A stretch of 64,000 nucleotides of DNA from Geobacteraceae bacterium GWC2_55_20. Lineage in GTDB: Bacteria > Desulfobacterota > Desulfuromonadia > Geobacterales > Pseudopelobacteraceae. This document shows positions 54,496 to 64,000 of this stretch, piece by piece. The position numbers and the translations under genes were made by a program. The DNA lies in assembly GCA_001802125.1 (NCBI GenBank), contig MGZK01000008.1, positions 1 to 64,000 on the forward strand, read 5' to 3'. The notes under the pieces are model-generated. The model saw only the letters and a program-made list of their open reading frames with translations. It searched no databases and had not been told where the DNA came from. Each line of letters starts with the position of its first letter. Position 1 is the stretch's first letter.

Positions 54496-55812
54496 CTACA
54501 GCAGGTTTGCCGCCAGCTCAGCCAGTTCGGAACGTTCGCCCTTGGTCAGCGTTACATGGGCCGCGATGCGCTCACCCTTGAACTTTTCAACCAGATAGGT
54601 CAGACCGTTGCTGGATGCGTCCACATAGGGATTGTCGATCTGGTACGGATCGCCGGTCAGAACGATCTTGGTGCCCTCGCCCACCCTGGTGACGATCGTC
54701 TTGATCTCGTGGGGCGAAAGGTTCTGGGCTTCATCGACGATCAGGTACTGATTCGGAATCGATCGTCCGCGGATATAGGTCAGGGGCTCGATATCCAGCA
54801 GACCCATGGCCATCAACTCCTTGTAACCTTTGCTGTGGCGCTTTTCCGATTCGTGCCCGGAGATCAGCAATTCGACGTTATCGAAAATCGGCTGCATCCA
54901 GGGGGTCAGTTTTTCTTCGATATCACCCGGAAGAAATCCGAGATCCTTGCCCATCGGGAATACCGGACGCGACACCAACAGGCGGTTGTAGACATTTTCC
55001 TCCGCGGTTTTGTGCAGACCTGCGGCAATCGCCAGCAGGGTCTTACCGGTGCCGGCCTTGCCGACCAGCGTCACCAGCTTGATGCTGTCGTCCATCAGGA
55101 CATCCAGCGCAAACGATTGCTCACGGTTGCGGGCGAAGAGGCTCCAGATACCTTCCTTGGGCACCTTGCGCACCGGCACTATGCGGCCGTTGGCCGGATC
55201 GTTGCGACAGATGGCGGTGTGGGATGGATTGGAGCTGTCCACGATTGTGATGAATTCATTGGGGCCAAGCTCCAGGGGCGCCTCGATCCACCCCTGACCA
55301 TAAAAACGGTCAACCGCTTCAGGCGGCACCTCGACGCTACGGGTTCCGGCATACAGATCCTGAATGTCAACCTTGTCGGATTCATAATCCTCGGCAACCA
55401 CGCCGATGGCGTCGGCCTTGATCCTCAGGTTCGAATCCTTGGTCACGAATATGGCCTGCATATCCGGGAAACGATCTTTGATGTCCAGTGCAACAGCCAG
55501 GATGCGATTGTCGCCGTTATCGACCCGCAGATCGACCGGCAGGTTTTTGAAATGTTTTTCGGTAAACAGCTCAACCCGTAGCGTCCCGCCACCGGGCATG
55601 GAAACACCGGATGCCAGCGAGCCCTTTTCACGCATGGCATCGAGAATCCTGGAAACCATGCGCGCGTTGCGGCCGGTTTCGTTCATGTCCTTCTTGAAAC
55701 GGTCAACCTCTTCAATAACCGTGATGGGGATGATGATGTTGTTGTCCTGAAACTTGAACAGCGATTGCGGGTCATGCAGAAGTACGTTGGTATCGAGTAT
55801 GAAATTCTTCAC
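54496..55812 (-). CDS. PhoH-family ATPase with N-terminal PIN domain
   Basis: 438 aa from a GTG at 55812 (AGAAAGG 6 bp upstream), which gives the family start KNFILDTNVLLHDP. The PIN ribonuclease domain spans about residues 1-140 (acidic residues in LDTNVLLHD, EEVDRFKKDMNE and KDSNLRIKA). The PhoH ATPase follows with Walker A GKAGTGKTLLAIA, QPIFDNVELL and Walker B YLIVDEAQNLSP. The architecture is that of YlaK/PhoH2 proteins, RNA helicase-nucleases linked to RNA quality control. Confidence 0.92.
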   Translation of the reverse strand: MKNFILDTNVLLHDPQSLFKFQDNNIIIPITVIEEVDRFKKDMNETGRNARMVSRILDAMREKGSLASGVSMPGGGTLRVELFTEKHFKNLPVDLRVDNGDNRILAVALDIKDRFPDMQAIFVTKDSNLRIKADAIGVVAEDYESDKVDIQDLYAGTRSVEVPPEAVDRFYGQGWIEAPLELGPNEFITIVDSSNPSHTAICRNDPANGRIVPVRKVPKEGIWSLFARNREQSFALDVLMDDSIKLVTLVGKAGTGKTLLAIAAGLHKTAEENVYNRLLVSRPVFPMGKDLGFLPGDIEEKLTPWMQPIFDNVELLISGHESEKRHSKGYKELMAMGLLDIEPLTYIRGRSIPNQYLIVDEAQNLSPHEIKTIVTRVGEGTKIVLTGDPYQIDNPYVDASSNGLTYLVEKFKGERIAAHVTLTKGERSELAELAANLL

Positions 55813-55862
55813 GGACGGCCTTTCTGTAGGGGTTGGGAGATGATGAGACGGTAACGGCGGCA

Positions 55863-56126
55863 CTACTTTTCTATGATCTGAACGGTCATTCCGTCCGTCT
55901 TGCCGAGCAGTTTGATCCAGACCGCGCGGTTACGGTATTTGGCGTCAAGAATGACCTCGCCATCCTTGTTGATGGCCGAGAGAACGCTTTCCGGTGAATC
56001 GTTGACGGTAAAGTAGGTATAAATACCGGTTTTGTACAGGTCCTCCTTGGTAAACGGTCTTTCAGGGGGCAGGGAACAGGCTGCACAGGCAACTATTGAA
56101 AACAACAAAGCAATCAGCAATTTCAC
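55863..56126 (-). CDS. Small lipoprotein of unknown function
   Basis: 87 aa from a GTG at 56126, 7 bp after AAGGAG. The lipobox IVAC lies in KLLIALLFSIVACAAC. The mature part (KTGIYTYFTVNDSPESVLSAINKDGEVILDAKYRNRAVWIKL) looks like one small alpha/beta domain. No family was recognised. It lies between the desulfurase-like gene (28 bp upstream) and the PhoH gene. Confidence 0.7.
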   Translation of the reverse strand: MKLLIALLFSIVACAACSLPPERPFTKEDLYKTGIYTYFTVNDSPESVLSAINKDGEVILDAKYRNRAVWIKLLGKTDGMTVQIIEK

Positions 56127-56154
56127 GTGGCAACTCCTTTTCGATCCGCCAATT

Positions 56155-57312
56155 CTACATCGATTCCTTGATTTTACCGACGCATTGTACAACGGCATCG
56201 GAAAAAAATGCAATCTCTTCCGAAGTGCTCGACCATCCCGGGCTCATGCGGAGTGTGCCTCCCGGCAGAGTGCCGATGGTGCGGTGGGCCAGCGGTGCAC
56301 AGTGCAGTCCCGCACGCACCGCGATATCGAAACCGTGATCGAGTTCCGCAGCCAAGAGGGACGCGTCAACCCCCTCGACGTTAAAAGAGAGTACCGCGCC
56401 GCGACTCTCCGGATCACCCGGCCCATAGATTTTTACTCCAGGAAGCAGCCCCAGCAGCCTTGCGGCCTGGTTGACCAAAGAGTGTTCGTGCTGAAATATG
56501 GTGTCTATCCCGCGATCCAGTATGAATTCAATTCCGGCTTTCAACCCGGCAATTCCGGGCAGGTTATGGGTTCCGGCCTCATAGCCGTCCGGCATCATCA
56601 GCGGCTGCTCCAGAGAGGTGGAACTGGTACCGGTTCCACCTTCGAAGATCGGCTTCAGTTCGATATGCGGCGCAACATACAACAGACCGGTACCCGGCGG
56701 ACCCAACAACCCTTTATGCCCGGGAGCGGCCAGAAGGTCGATTCCGCTCGATACGACATCGATATTGATATAGCCGGCGGACTGGGCCGCATCCATCAGA
56801 AACATTGCACCGGCCTTATGACAGATCGCGGAAATCCGATCGATCGGCTGAATCGCCCCGCAGACGTTGGAGATATGCCCCACGGCAATCATGCGGGTAT
56901 CCTTACGCACAAACCGCGCTATCTGATCCGGGTCCACCAGTCCCTCCGGCCCGGCATCGACAATGGTGACATCCACCCCGTCACGTCCGAGGGCATGCAG
57001 CGGACGCAAAAGTGAATTATGCTCCATGCTGGTTGTGATCACATGATCGCCCGGCTTGAGTGTCCCGTGCAGCGCCAGGTTGAGAGCCCCGGTAGCGTTG
57101 TGGGTAAATATGATCCGCGATGAATCGGCTATGGAAAAGAGCCTGGCCACGGCCTCGCGAGCCATGAACATGATCCGGCCCGCTTCCAGCGAACGGTGAT
57201 GACCGCCGCGTCCGGGTGATGCGCCGACCTCCCGCATGGCATGAATTACCGCCTGGTAAACCTCTTCAGGCTTGGGAAACGATGTTGCTGCATTGTCGAG
57301 ATATACGGACAT
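56155..57312 (-). CDS. Class V aminotransferase / cysteine desulfurase-like protein
   Basis: 385 aa PLP enzyme. YLDNAATSFPKPEEV at the start, FTHNATGALNLAL, TTSMEHNSLLRPL, FLMDAAQSAGYI, and the Schiff-base lysine in LLAAPGHKGLLGPPGTGLL define the IscS/SufS/Csd-related fold. AGLHCAPLAHR supplies the position of the active cysteine. It belongs to the sub-family annotated as cysteine desulfurase family proteins found outside isc/suf operons. It likely releases sulfur from cysteine or acts on a related substrate. GGAG precedes ATG 57312. Confidence 0.88.
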   Translation of the reverse strand: MSVYLDNAATSFPKPEEVYQAVIHAMREVGASPGRGGHHRSLEAGRIMFMAREAVARLFSIADSSRIIFTHNATGALNLALHGTLKPGDHVITTSMEHNSLLRPLHALGRDGVDVTIVDAGPEGLVDPDQIARFVRKDTRMIAVGHISNVCGAIQPIDRISAICHKAGAMFLMDAAQSAGYINIDVVSSGIDLLAAPGHKGLLGPPGTGLLYVAPHIELKPIFEGGTGTSSTSLEQPLMMPDGYEAGTHNLPGIAGLKAGIEFILDRGIDTIFQHEHSLVNQAARLLGLLPGVKIYGPGDPESRGAVLSFNVEGVDASLLAAELDHGFDIAVRAGLHCAPLAHRTIGTLPGGTLRMSPGWSSTSEEIAFFSDAVVQCVGKIKESM

Positions 57313-57353
57313 TTACAACTCTCCAAAAACCGGCATGGCACGGACCGGGGTAG

Positions 57354-58619
57354 TCACCGGAGAAAAGCGGGTTTTTCATTCAACCAGGGAAAAACATGCA
57401 CGCTGCCGGAACGCGGGTCACGCACGGCATCATGTATCTTTTGTGAAATGGCTGAAGAATCGGCGCTCCCCCACCAGTTCAGCAATGCGCCGATATCCTC
57501 ACGGCCGGCATTGTATAGATTAAATCCTGTATTCGCTTCGAAAGCGTTACCCCACAAAAGCGCGCGCCCATCCTCAAGGCGTAACGCATCCTTGCCGTTA
57601 TTGAAGAACCGGCAGCGGTTCACCTTTATCCGCGCCCCCGTCAGGTGGAGCGCGGTTTCACGGTTGCCGCTAAAAGAGGTTGCCACAATCTGCCCTTCGC
57701 CCCCCTTGAAACTGGCTCCGTTCCCGTTTCCGGACAACTCGCCGGAAGTCATCCTGATGCGGCAATCATCCGCCAGTATCCCGTACTGCTGGTTATTCCG
57801 TATTTGCAAGGATGAGACGCTGGCCGCCGAACGGTTCATCACAATTCCGCGTTTGCAGTCGGCAACGATTACATCCGCAGAATCAAGCTCGCTGTCGTGC
57901 ATCTCGATCCCGGTTTCTGACTCGGAAACTGATCCGCCTGCTATCTGTACAACCGCATCCCGCATCAGAAAACCGGTGTGTGACCTGCTGACCGCAACAT
58001 GCTTGAGGCTGACGGTCGAAAACCGCGCTTCGATGGCCGAATTCGCGTATTCGATCCGGCAATGTTCCAGCTGATTGCGCTTCTCGCTGGATACAAGCGA
58101 TATCCCGCCCCAGTCTCCACGAGCAGGCCTTTTACGATCCGATGTCATCACAACCGGGCTATCGATGGTTCCAACGGCAATAATCCGCCCCTGAACTACC
58201 AGTCGCGCCGCATTGTTGCCGGCACCGGCGGCGGCAAACCTGATTATGGTACCGGGCTCGATCCGCAGCGTCGCCTGCGGAGCAACAACCAGAGAGCCCT
58301 TGATCAGCACGCTGCCCTTAAGGACGGTATCTTCCGTCAGGAAGGCCCCGTCATGGACAACCGCGGCAGCATCGTTTGACACACCGGAATCGTTACTGGC
58401 GGGTTCTTCATGCGCGGCAACACCTGGTGTCCGCGCAGGTTCCAGCGGAATAATCAGCGCCGGTCTGATTGTGGGAAGGACCCGATCTGCGGTGGCGGGA
58501 ACAGGAATAAACTTGTTATTGCTTGATGGTGGCTTGCGATCAATCGAATGCTTTGCACATCCGCCTGCCACAAAAACCAACATGCACAAAAATGCAAATA
58601 CGACCCGGATATACTTCAC
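57354..58619 (-). CDS. Lipoprotein with right-handed beta-helix
   Basis: 421 aa from a GTG at 58619, 8 bp after GGAG. The lipobox VAGGC anchors it to a membrane. After a proline-rich linker to about residue 90, a parallel beta-helix runs to the C-terminus (VLKGSVLIKGSLVVAPQATL, GDWGGISLVSSEKRNQLEHCRIEYA) and ends in LLNWWGSADSS. The order of landmarks - introductory strand set, PGTxIRF, GDW, LEHCxxEYA, NWWG - is the same as in the protein at 5605-8409. Probably an envelope protein; no enzymatic residues were identified. Confidence 0.82.
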   Translation of the reverse strand: MKYIRVVFAFLCMLVFVAGGCAKHSIDRKPPSSNNKFIPVPATADRVLPTIRPALIIPLEPARTPGVAAHEEPASNDSGVSNDAAAVVHDGAFLTEDTVLKGSVLIKGSLVVAPQATLRIEPGTIIRFAAAGAGNNAARLVVQGRIIAVGTIDSPVVMTSDRKRPARGDWGGISLVSSEKRNQLEHCRIEYANSAIEARFSTVSLKHVAVSRSHTGFLMRDAVVQIAGGSVSESETGIEMHDSELDSADVIVADCKRGIVMNRSAASVSSLQIRNNQQYGILADDCRIRMTSGELSGNGNGASFKGGEGQIVATSFSGNRETALHLTGARIKVNRCRFFNNGKDALRLEDGRALLWGNAFEANTGFNLYNAGREDIGALLNWWGSADSSAISQKIHDAVRDPRSGSVHVFPWLNEKPAFLR

Positions 58620-58773
58620 GCATATACTCCAATTGAAATCAATAAAGCTCTAACACAAATCACGCGACGATGTAAATTTAATGTTGACTCGTTGCTGCTA
58701 TAGAACGACTGGCAACCGCTGCACGATGATGTTATGTGCTTTCAGGAGTTTAGGATATTTCAAAATAAATATG

Positions 58774-58802
58774 TTGACAGGGCATATATGTTGTGGTTTA
58801 TT
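58774..58802 (+). promoter_or_regulatory. Sigma-70 promoter of nrdJ
   Basis: TTGACA at 58774-58779, a 17 bp spacer, and TTTATT at 58797-58802. The leader to ATG 58900 is about 90 bases. Confidence 0.7.
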
Positions 58803-58827
58803 TTCGCACCTCCACAAAATATGGTGG
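58781..58827 (+). promoter_or_regulatory. Probable tandem NrdR boxes
   Basis: GGCATATATGTTGTGG (58781-58796, in the promoter spacer) and CCACAAAATATGGTGG (58812-58827, near the start of transcription) resemble the NrdR consensus ACACWATATATWGTGT. Their centres are 31 bp apart, three helical turns, a spacing usual for NrdR. The left half of the first box is poor. Confidence 0.6.
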
Positions 58828-58899
58828 TTCAAGACTTACTAATCAAACCACAGCCAATCTTTCAATATCTATATGTTTTTTAAAAACCAAGGAGATTGT

Positions 58900-61140
58900 A
58901 TGAAAAAGAACAGTGCACCGGCCGCCCTTCCCAACCTGTCCAAAAATGCCGCTACCGTGCTTGAAAAGCGTTATCTGCGCCGGGACGCCACCGGTAAGGT
59001 TCTCGAATCCCCTGCCGACATGTTCCGCAGGGTTGCGGATACGATAGCGGCTCCGGACAAGAAGTTTGACAAAAAGGCGGATGTGGCAGCCCTGTCCGAC
59101 ACCTTTTACAATATGATGACCTCTTTCGAATTCCTGCCCAACTCTCCCACGCTGATGAATGCCGGACGGCCTCTGGGACAGCTCTCGGCCTGTTTTGTGC
59201 TGCCGGTGGGCGACTCGATGGAAGAGATTTTCGATGCGGTCAAGTACACCGCGCTGATTCACAAATCAGGCGGCGGCACCGGCTTCTCGTTTTCCCGCCT
59301 GCGCCCGGCCAACGATGTGGTCAGCTCCACCACCGGCATCTCCAGCGGCCCGCTCTCGTTCATGCGCGTGTTTGACATCGCCACCGAAACCATCAAGCAG
59401 GGCGGCACCCGCCGTGGCGCAAACATGGCCATCCTCCGGGTGGATCATCCCAACGTGATGGATTTCATCATGTGCAAGGCCGATCAGAAGCATCTCAACA
59501 ACTTCAACATCTCGGTCGGCCTGACAGAACAGTTCATGCAGGCTGTCGAGCGGGACGAAGAATACGACCTGATCAACCCGCGCGACAAGAAGATCTGCGG
59601 AACCATGAACGCCCGCAAGGTGTTCCAGCGCATCGTCAAACAGGCCTGGGAAAACGGCGAGCCGGGTATCGTGTTCCTTGACCGCCTCAACCGGGATAAT
59701 CCGACACCCCATGTGGGCGAGATCGAATCGACCAACCCATGCGGCGAACAGCCGCTGCTCCCTTATGAATCCTGCAACCTGGGTTCGATCAACCTGGGAG
59801 TATTTGTCAAGGACGGCGCCATCGACTGGAAGAAACTGCGCGAGACCATCCACAACGCGGTCCACTTCCTGGACAACGTGATTGAAGCCAACAACTACCC
59901 GCTGCAGCAGATTCACGACATGACCCACGCCAACCGCAAGATCGGCCTGGGGGTCATGGGATGGGCCGACATGCTGATCCTGCTGGGCGTACCCTACAGC
60001 TCCGATGAAGCGGTCAAACTCGGCAAGAAGGTGATGAAGTTCATCAACGACGAGGGGCACCTGGCATCCCAGGAACTGGGCAAGAGCCGCGGATCATTCC
60101 CGAACTTCAAAGGATCGATCTTCGACAAGAAAGGCGCTCCGCCGCAGCGCAACGCGACTGTCACCACCATCGCCCCCACCGGCACCATTTCGATCATAGC
60201 CAACGCGTCATCCGGCGTGGAACCGCTCTTTGCCGTTTCCTACATCCGCACCGTGATGGACAAGAACGTGATGGTGGAAGTCAACCCGATGTTCGAGAAG
60301 ATCGCCAAGGAGCGCGGTTTCTATTCGGAAACCCTGATGCAGAAAATCGCCGAACACGGCACCGTCCACGACATTCCCGAGATACCGGCCGATGTTCGCA
60401 ACATCTTTGTCACGGCCCACGACATTTCTCCGGAAAACCATATCCAGATGCAGTCGGCCTACCAGCTCTACACGGACAACGCGGTATCCAAAACGGTAAA
60501 CTTCCCCAACACCGCCACTATCGATGATGTGGAAAAAGTTTACATGATGGCCTACGAGACCGGCTGCAAGGGCGTCACGATCTATCGCGACGGCTCCCGC
60601 GACGAGCAGGTGCTCACCACCGCCAAAAAAGAGGAGCCGGCTGTGGTCGCGGCGCCGGCCACGGTCGAGGACGACAAGAAATCCATCAAGCGCGACCGCC
60701 CCAAATCGCTCAAGGGCTGCACCCACCAGATGCAGACCGGCTGCGGACCGCTCTATATCACCATCAACGAGGACTCAAACGGCCTGTTCGAGCTCTTTAC
60801 CACGATGGGCAAGGCCGGAGGTTGCGCGGCTTCCCAGAGCGAGGCGATCGGCCGCATGGTGTCGCTGGCATGGCGCAGCGGTATCCAGGCCCGCCAGGTG
60901 GTCAAGCAGCTCCTGGGCATCTCCTGCCACTGCCCGTCCGGATTCGGCGACAACCGCGTGCTCTCCTGTGCCGATGCGGTGGCAAAAGCGATCCAGAACC
61001 ACATGATCGACAACGGCTACGATATCAACACGGAAGTAGCCAAGCAGGACCGCGGCGCCTGTCCCGAGTGCGGCGGCATCGTCGAGCACGAGGGAGGCTG
61101 TTCGGTCTGCCACGTCTGCGGCTATTCCGAATGCGCATAA
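58900..61140 (+). CDS. nrdJ: Vitamin B12-dependent (class II) ribonucleoside-diphosphate reductase
   Basis: 746 aa from ATG 58900, 6 bp after AAGGAG; a longer reading from 58873 lacks a ribosome site. Makes deoxyribonucleotides using adenosylcobalamin instead of a stable protein radical, with or without oxygen. Visible: SPTLMNAGRPLGQLSACFVLPVGDSM (first active-site cysteine), GGGTGFSFSRLRP, STNPCGEQPLLPYESCNLGSIN (catalytic cysteine and NxCxE region) and the C-terminal zinc-binding tail CPECGGIVEHEGGCSVCHVCG. Probably repressed by NrdR through the boxes at 58781-58827. A strong terminator follows. Confidence 0.96.
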   Translation: MKKNSAPAALPNLSKNAATVLEKRYLRRDATGKVLESPADMFRRVADTIAAPDKKFDKKADVAALSDTFYNMMTSFEFLPNSPTLMNAGRPLGQLSACFVLPVGDSMEEIFDAVKYTALIHKSGGGTGFSFSRLRPANDVVSSTTGISSGPLSFMRVFDIATETIKQGGTRRGANMAILRVDHPNVMDFIMCKADQKHLNNFNISVGLTEQFMQAVERDEEYDLINPRDKKICGTMNARKVFQRIVKQAWENGEPGIVFLDRLNRDNPTPHVGEIESTNPCGEQPLLPYESCNLGSINLGVFVKDGAIDWKKLRETIHNAVHFLDNVIEANNYPLQQIHDMTHANRKIGLGVMGWADMLILLGVPYSSDEAVKLGKKVMKFINDEGHLASQELGKSRGSFPNFKGSIFDKKGAPPQRNATVTTIAPTGTISIIANASSGVEPLFAVSYIRTVMDKNVMVEVNPMFEKIAKERGFYSETLMQKIAEHGTVHDIPEIPADVRNIFVTAHDISPENHIQMQSAYQLYTDNAVSKTVNFPNTATIDDVEKVYMMAYETGCKGVTIYRDGSRDEQVLTTAKKEEPAVVAAPATVEDDKKSIKRDRPKSLKGCTHQMQTGCGPLYITINEDSNGLFELFTTMGKAGGCAASQSEAIGRMVSLAWRSGIQARQVVKQLLGISCHCPSGFGDNRVLSCADAVAKAIQNHMIDNGYDINTEVAKQDRGACPECGGIVEHEGGCSVCHVCGYSECA

Positions 61141-61161
61141 GCTGAATAAAGTTCATACCAT

Positions 61162-61204
61162 GTAAAAGGCCCCCTTCCGGCAATAGCGGAAGGGGGCCTT
61201 TTAC
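61162..61204. terminator. Bidirectional rho-independent terminator
   Basis: An 18 bp perfect stem, GTAAAAGGCCCCCTTCCG against CGGAAGGGGGCCTTTTAC, with a 7-base loop and A/T ends on both sides. It separates nrdJ from the convergent M16 peptidase gene. Confidence 0.95.
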
Positions 61205-61227
61205 ATTACTGATAAAAAAATCAAGAG

Positions 61228-62487
61228 TCAGACGCTCAGCATCTCCTCGTTCAGCCCCAGATCATTAACCGGCCCCATCACTTCAAGGTGCAGACAGTCA
61301 CTCCTGAACAACTGCTGCGAAACTCTCAGGATATCCTGGCTACTGACCGCATCGTAATTGGCAAGGACATCCTCAATGGTTTGCTGGTAATGGAAGTAGA
61401 TCTCGTTCTTGGCCAGTCTGGTCATCAGGTTGTCGCTGCTCTCAAGCGACATGAGCGTTTTCCCCTTCAGCTGCTCTCTGGCGGAGTCCAGTTCATCCTG
61501 TGGCACCTCTTCGGTTACCAACCGCGACAACTCACCGCAGGCAATATCGATGACTTCGCGGCAGCAGGCTTTTTCGGTGCCGGAGTGGATCACCATGGCG
61601 CCGCTGTCAGCATGTGAGATCAGGTAGGCGTACACCGAATAGGCCAGCCCCTTCTTCTCCCGCACCTCCTGGAACAGCCGTGAGCTCATCCCTCCCCCCA
61701 GTATCGTCACCAGCAGGAACAGTGCGTAACGGTCGGGATGGTCGTGACTCTGACCGGGGGTGCCGAGACAGATCAGGGCCTGCTCCATCTCGCGCTCGGT
61801 GAGATTAAGAACCTTGGAGCGGTTTGCTGCAATATCGTATGGTTCAGGTTGCCAAGTTGAAGTTATGGATGAAAAGAGCGGTTCCATGATCGCGACCACC
61901 TCTTCGTGCCGCAGATTGCCGGCTGCCGCAATGATGATGTCCTGGGGGCGGTAACGGCTCTCCTTGTGAGACAGAATCGCTTCACGCGAAAGGCTTCCGA
62001 TTGTGTCCGCGGTGCCCAGAACCGGCATGCCCAGCGTCTGCCCCTGCCAGTAATTCAGATGAAAACGGTCATGAATGAACTCGTCGGGAGTGTCTTCACG
62101 CATCTTGATTTCCTGCAGAATGACCTTGCGTTCACGTTCGATCTCATCGGCCGGAAAAGTCGAGCAGAGGAAGATGTCGGCCAGAAGGTCGGCTGCGCCC
62201 GGCAGAAACTTTGCCAGAACCTTGGCGTAATAGCAGACATACTCGTGGCCGGTGAAGGCGTTCAGGACTCCGCCGATGGAATCGATTTCGCGGGAGATCT
62301 GGCGTGCGTTGCGGCGGTCGGTGCCCTTGAAGAGCATGTGCTCGATAAAGTGCGCCACTCCGTTGTTTTCAGGGGACTCGTGACGGGTGCCGTTGGCCAC
62401 CCAGATGCCGGTGGTGACCGTGTGCATGTGATCGACACGCTGGGTCACAACCCGTACACCGTTTTTTAATGTAGTAGAAGTTATCAT
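61228..62487 (-). CDS. M16-family zinc metallopeptidase
   Basis: 419 aa from ATG 62487; an in-frame ATG at 62499 is an alternative. The inverse zinc motif HxxEH is present as [15 protein letters not shown] near residue 50, with the third ligand glutamate about 75 residues later in [24 protein letters not shown]. The second, inactive half of the M16 fold follows ([26 protein letters not shown]). It resembles YmxG/PqqL/mitochondrial-processing-type peptidases and is probably cytosolic (no signal peptide). Divergent from the histidine kinase gene. Confidence 0.93.
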   Translation of the reverse strand: MITSTTLKNGVRVVTQRVDHMHTVTTGIWVANGTRHESPENNGVAHFIEHMLFKGTDRRNARQISREIDSIGGVLNAFTGHEYVCYYAKVLAKFLPGAADLLADIFLCSTFPADEIERERKVILQEIKMREDTPDEFIHDRFHLNYWQGQTLGMPVLGTADTIGSLSREAILSHKESRYRPQDIIIAAAGNLRHEEVVAIMEPLFSSITSTWQPEPYDIAANRSKVLNLTEREMEQALICLGTPGQSHDHPDRYALFLLVTILGGGMSSRLFQEVREKKGLAYSVYAYLISHADSGAMVIHSGTEKACCREVIDIACGELSRLVTEEVPQDELDSAREQLKGKTLMSLESSDNLMTRLAKNEIYFHYQQTIEDVLANYDAVSSQDILRVSQQLFRSDCLHLEVMGPVNDLGLNEEMLSV

Positions 62488-62605
62488 GGCTGCAAGCATA
62501 CCCGGATTTTTTAATTATTCAACCGCAAACCGGATTTTTTATTCACATCATTACGTAAAACCGGTATTAGTGGCAAAAGTCTGTTTGTCCAACCGGAGCA
62601 ACCCC

Positions 62606-64000
62606 ATGATCACAAATTCAATGCGAATCAAGTCAATTTTGAGATTCGTCGCTCTGCTGGGGGCGGCTCTGGCATTGAACTGTGTTCACACCGCCTCGCT
62701 CCGGGCGGTTGAAATCGACGTCACCCCTCCTGCCGCAATTGTGATCGGAGGCGACCGCGACTACCCCCCCTACGAGTTTCTGGACAAAAACGGAAAACCG
62801 GCCGGCTATAATGTCGAACTGACCAGGGCCATTGCCGACGTGATGGGGATGCAGGTCGAGTTCCGATTCGGCGGTTGGTCCGAGATGCGGACCGCGCTGA
62901 TTAACGGCTCCGTGGATGTACTTCAGGGCATATCCTATTCGGACGATCGTACCAGGACCCTGTCGTTTTCGCCGCCACACACGATCATCAACCACGCCAT
63001 TTTCGCCCGCAGGGACACCTTGCCGGTTTCTTCTGTGGAGGAGCTGCGCGGCAAGGAGATCGTGGTTTTCCGGGACGGAATCATGCACGATTACCTGGCA
63101 TCGCTCGGATTCGGACAAAACCTGATCATGACCGATACACCGGCCGATGCGTTGCGGCTTCTGGCTTCCGGCAAGCATGACTATGCGGTACTGGCGATGT
63201 TGCCCGGCATGTACATTATCCGCGAGAACAAACTATCCAACCTGGTGCCGGTTGCCAAAAGCATCTCGACACAGCGCTACTGTTACGGAGTAAAGAAGGG
63301 TAACGAGGAGTTGCTGGCGCGTTTCAACGAGGGATTGGCAATTCTGAAGAAGACCGGCCGCTATCAGGAAATCTACGACCGCTGGCTGGGAGTGCTCGGG
63401 CCGCCCAAGGTGGCCTGGGAAAAGGTGCTCTGGTATGGTGGCATGGTGCTGATCCCCTTGCTGGCGATCCTGGTCGGAACAGTGATCTGGTCGCGCACGC
63501 TGCAAAAAAGGGTCGCCCGGCGCACCGGCGAACTGGCGCTGGAAGTGGCAGAACGTAAACGGGCGCTGGAAGAGTTGCGACGTCACCAGGACAAGCTGAT
63601 CCAGGCCGACAAGATGGCCTCGCTCGGCATCCTGGTCGCCGGGGTTGCCCACGAGATCAACAACCCCAACGGCCTGATCCTGCTCAATATGCCGATCCTG
63701 CGCGAGGTTTACCGGGACGCGGAGGAGATACTGGAGGAACGCTACCGTGCCCAGGGCGACTTTACCCTGGGCGGCCTGCCCTACTCCCGCATGCGCAACG
63801 AAGTCCCCTGCCTGCTGGAGGAGATGCAGGAAGGGGCCAACCGCATCAAGCGGATTGTGGAGGAATTGAAAGACTTTGCCCGCCAGGATGTATCCGCCGC
63901 AACGGAAGTGCTGGACTTCAATGCCGTGGTCCAGACCGCAGTGCGTCTGGTCGATTCCTCGATCCGCGCTGCCACCAACCGCTTTGAAACGGATTATGCT
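62606..64000 (+). CDS. Sensor histidine kinase with solute-binding sensor domain (3' partial)
   Basis: 465 codons visible, running off the right edge. GGAG lies 8 bp before ATG 62606. A signal/anchor segment ([16 protein letters not shown]) is followed by a periplasmic solute-binding family 3 domain at about residues 40-265 ([61 protein letters not shown]), a membrane helix ([16 protein letters not shown]), a coiled coil and a HisKA domain with His349 in [14 protein letters not shown]. The ATPase domain lies outside. It senses a small ligand in the periplasm; such kinases often pair with NtrC-type regulators encoded next to them, which cannot be checked here. Confidence 0.92.
   Translation, partial: MITNSMRIKSILRFVALLGAALALNCVHTASLRAVEIDVTPPAAIVIGGDRDYPPYEFLDKNGKPAGYNVELTRAIADVMGMQVEFRFGGWSEMRTALINGSVDVLQGISYSDDRTRTLSFSPPHTIINHAIFARRDTLPVSSVEELRGKEIVVFRDGIMHDYLASLGFGQNLIMTDTPADALRLLASGKHDYAVLAMLPGMYIIRENKLSNLVPVAKSISTQRYCYGVKKGNEELLARFNEGLAILKKTGRYQEIYDRWLGVLGPPKVAWEKVLWYGGMVLIPLLAILVGTVIWSRTLQKRVARRTGELALEVAERKRALEELRRHQDKLIQADKMASLGILVAGVAHEINNPNGLILLNMPILREVYRDAEEILEERYRAQGDFTLGGLPYSRMRNEVPCLLEEMQEGANRIKRIVEELKDFARQDVSAATEVLDFNAVVQTAVRLVDSSIRAATNRFETDYA

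Noticed and set aside
54463-55581. Long plus-strand open frame (372 codons) opposite the PhoH gene
   Set aside because: It is the mirror of a strongly supported gene, with no ribosome site and no recognisable protein; a codon-bias shadow.
58620-58899. Cobalamin riboswitch upstream of the B12-dependent reductase
   Set aside because: No B12-box-like sequence was seen; the region is explained by a sigma-70 promoter and NrdR-like boxes.

Overview
The window looks like a chromosomal segment from a member of the Geobacteraceae or a close relative in the Desulfuromonadales. The grounds are an octaheme c-type cytochrome beside large secreted beta-rich proteins, a class II (B12-dependent) ribonucleotide reductase, a housekeeping set typical of that group (scpAB, rsmD-coaD, rsmA-tsaD, queDE), and sigma-54 promoters. 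The assignment rests on gene content only. No tRNA, rRNA or CRISPR array was seen.

Layout. 1-10200: a secreted LamG/Fn3 protein, an octaheme cytochrome with HEAT and TPR repeats, a carboxypeptidase-regulatory-like/beta-helix protein with a MITE-like repeat abutting its start codon, an atypical LuxR-type regulator and a small exported protein. 10200-18900: metabolism and housekeeping (aminotransferase, YpdA-like flavoprotein, AmmeMemoRadiSam B, scpB-scpA-trpS, dut, a PilZ protein, a DUF1858 protein, coaD), including what appears to be an internally deleted aspartate aminotransferase of 61 codons. 19500-22200: an MCE/MlaD operon whose ABC-ATPase-like first gene has lost every catalytic motif. 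22100-30200 (minus): Ppx/GppA, a Na/Pi-cotransporter-like protein with a PhoU-like tail, envelope proteins, an IHF/HU protein, a TPR protein and RlmD. 30100-33800 (minus): queD-queE-creatininase family-unknown operon, then metY.

33900-49600 is a metal-handling island, probably copper/silver. It holds three transcription units: HMA protein, DUF2318 protein, FtsX-type permease and ABC ATPase; a CusCBA-type RND efflux system; and two small exported proteins, the first His/Met-rich. Each unit is preceded by a near-identical tandem GAATATTC element and, downstream of it, a recognisable sigma-54 (-24/-12) promoter. The distance between element and promoter is 88, 77 and 66 bp, falling by exactly 11 bp (one helical turn) each time. 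I read this as a sigma-54/enhancer-binding-protein metal regulon whose activator is not in the window. The island also carries a 5'-truncated chemoreceptor, a hybrid histidine kinase, a frameshifted ISL3-type transposase remnant and a cupredoxin.

49600-64000: housekeeping again (thioesterase, YciO-type protein, rmuC, rsmA, tsaD, PhoH/PIN ATPase, cysteine-desulfurase-like protein, a beta-helix lipoprotein distantly like the one at 5605, nrdJ behind a probable NrdR operator, an M16 peptidase) and a solute-binding-domain histidine kinase running off the right edge.
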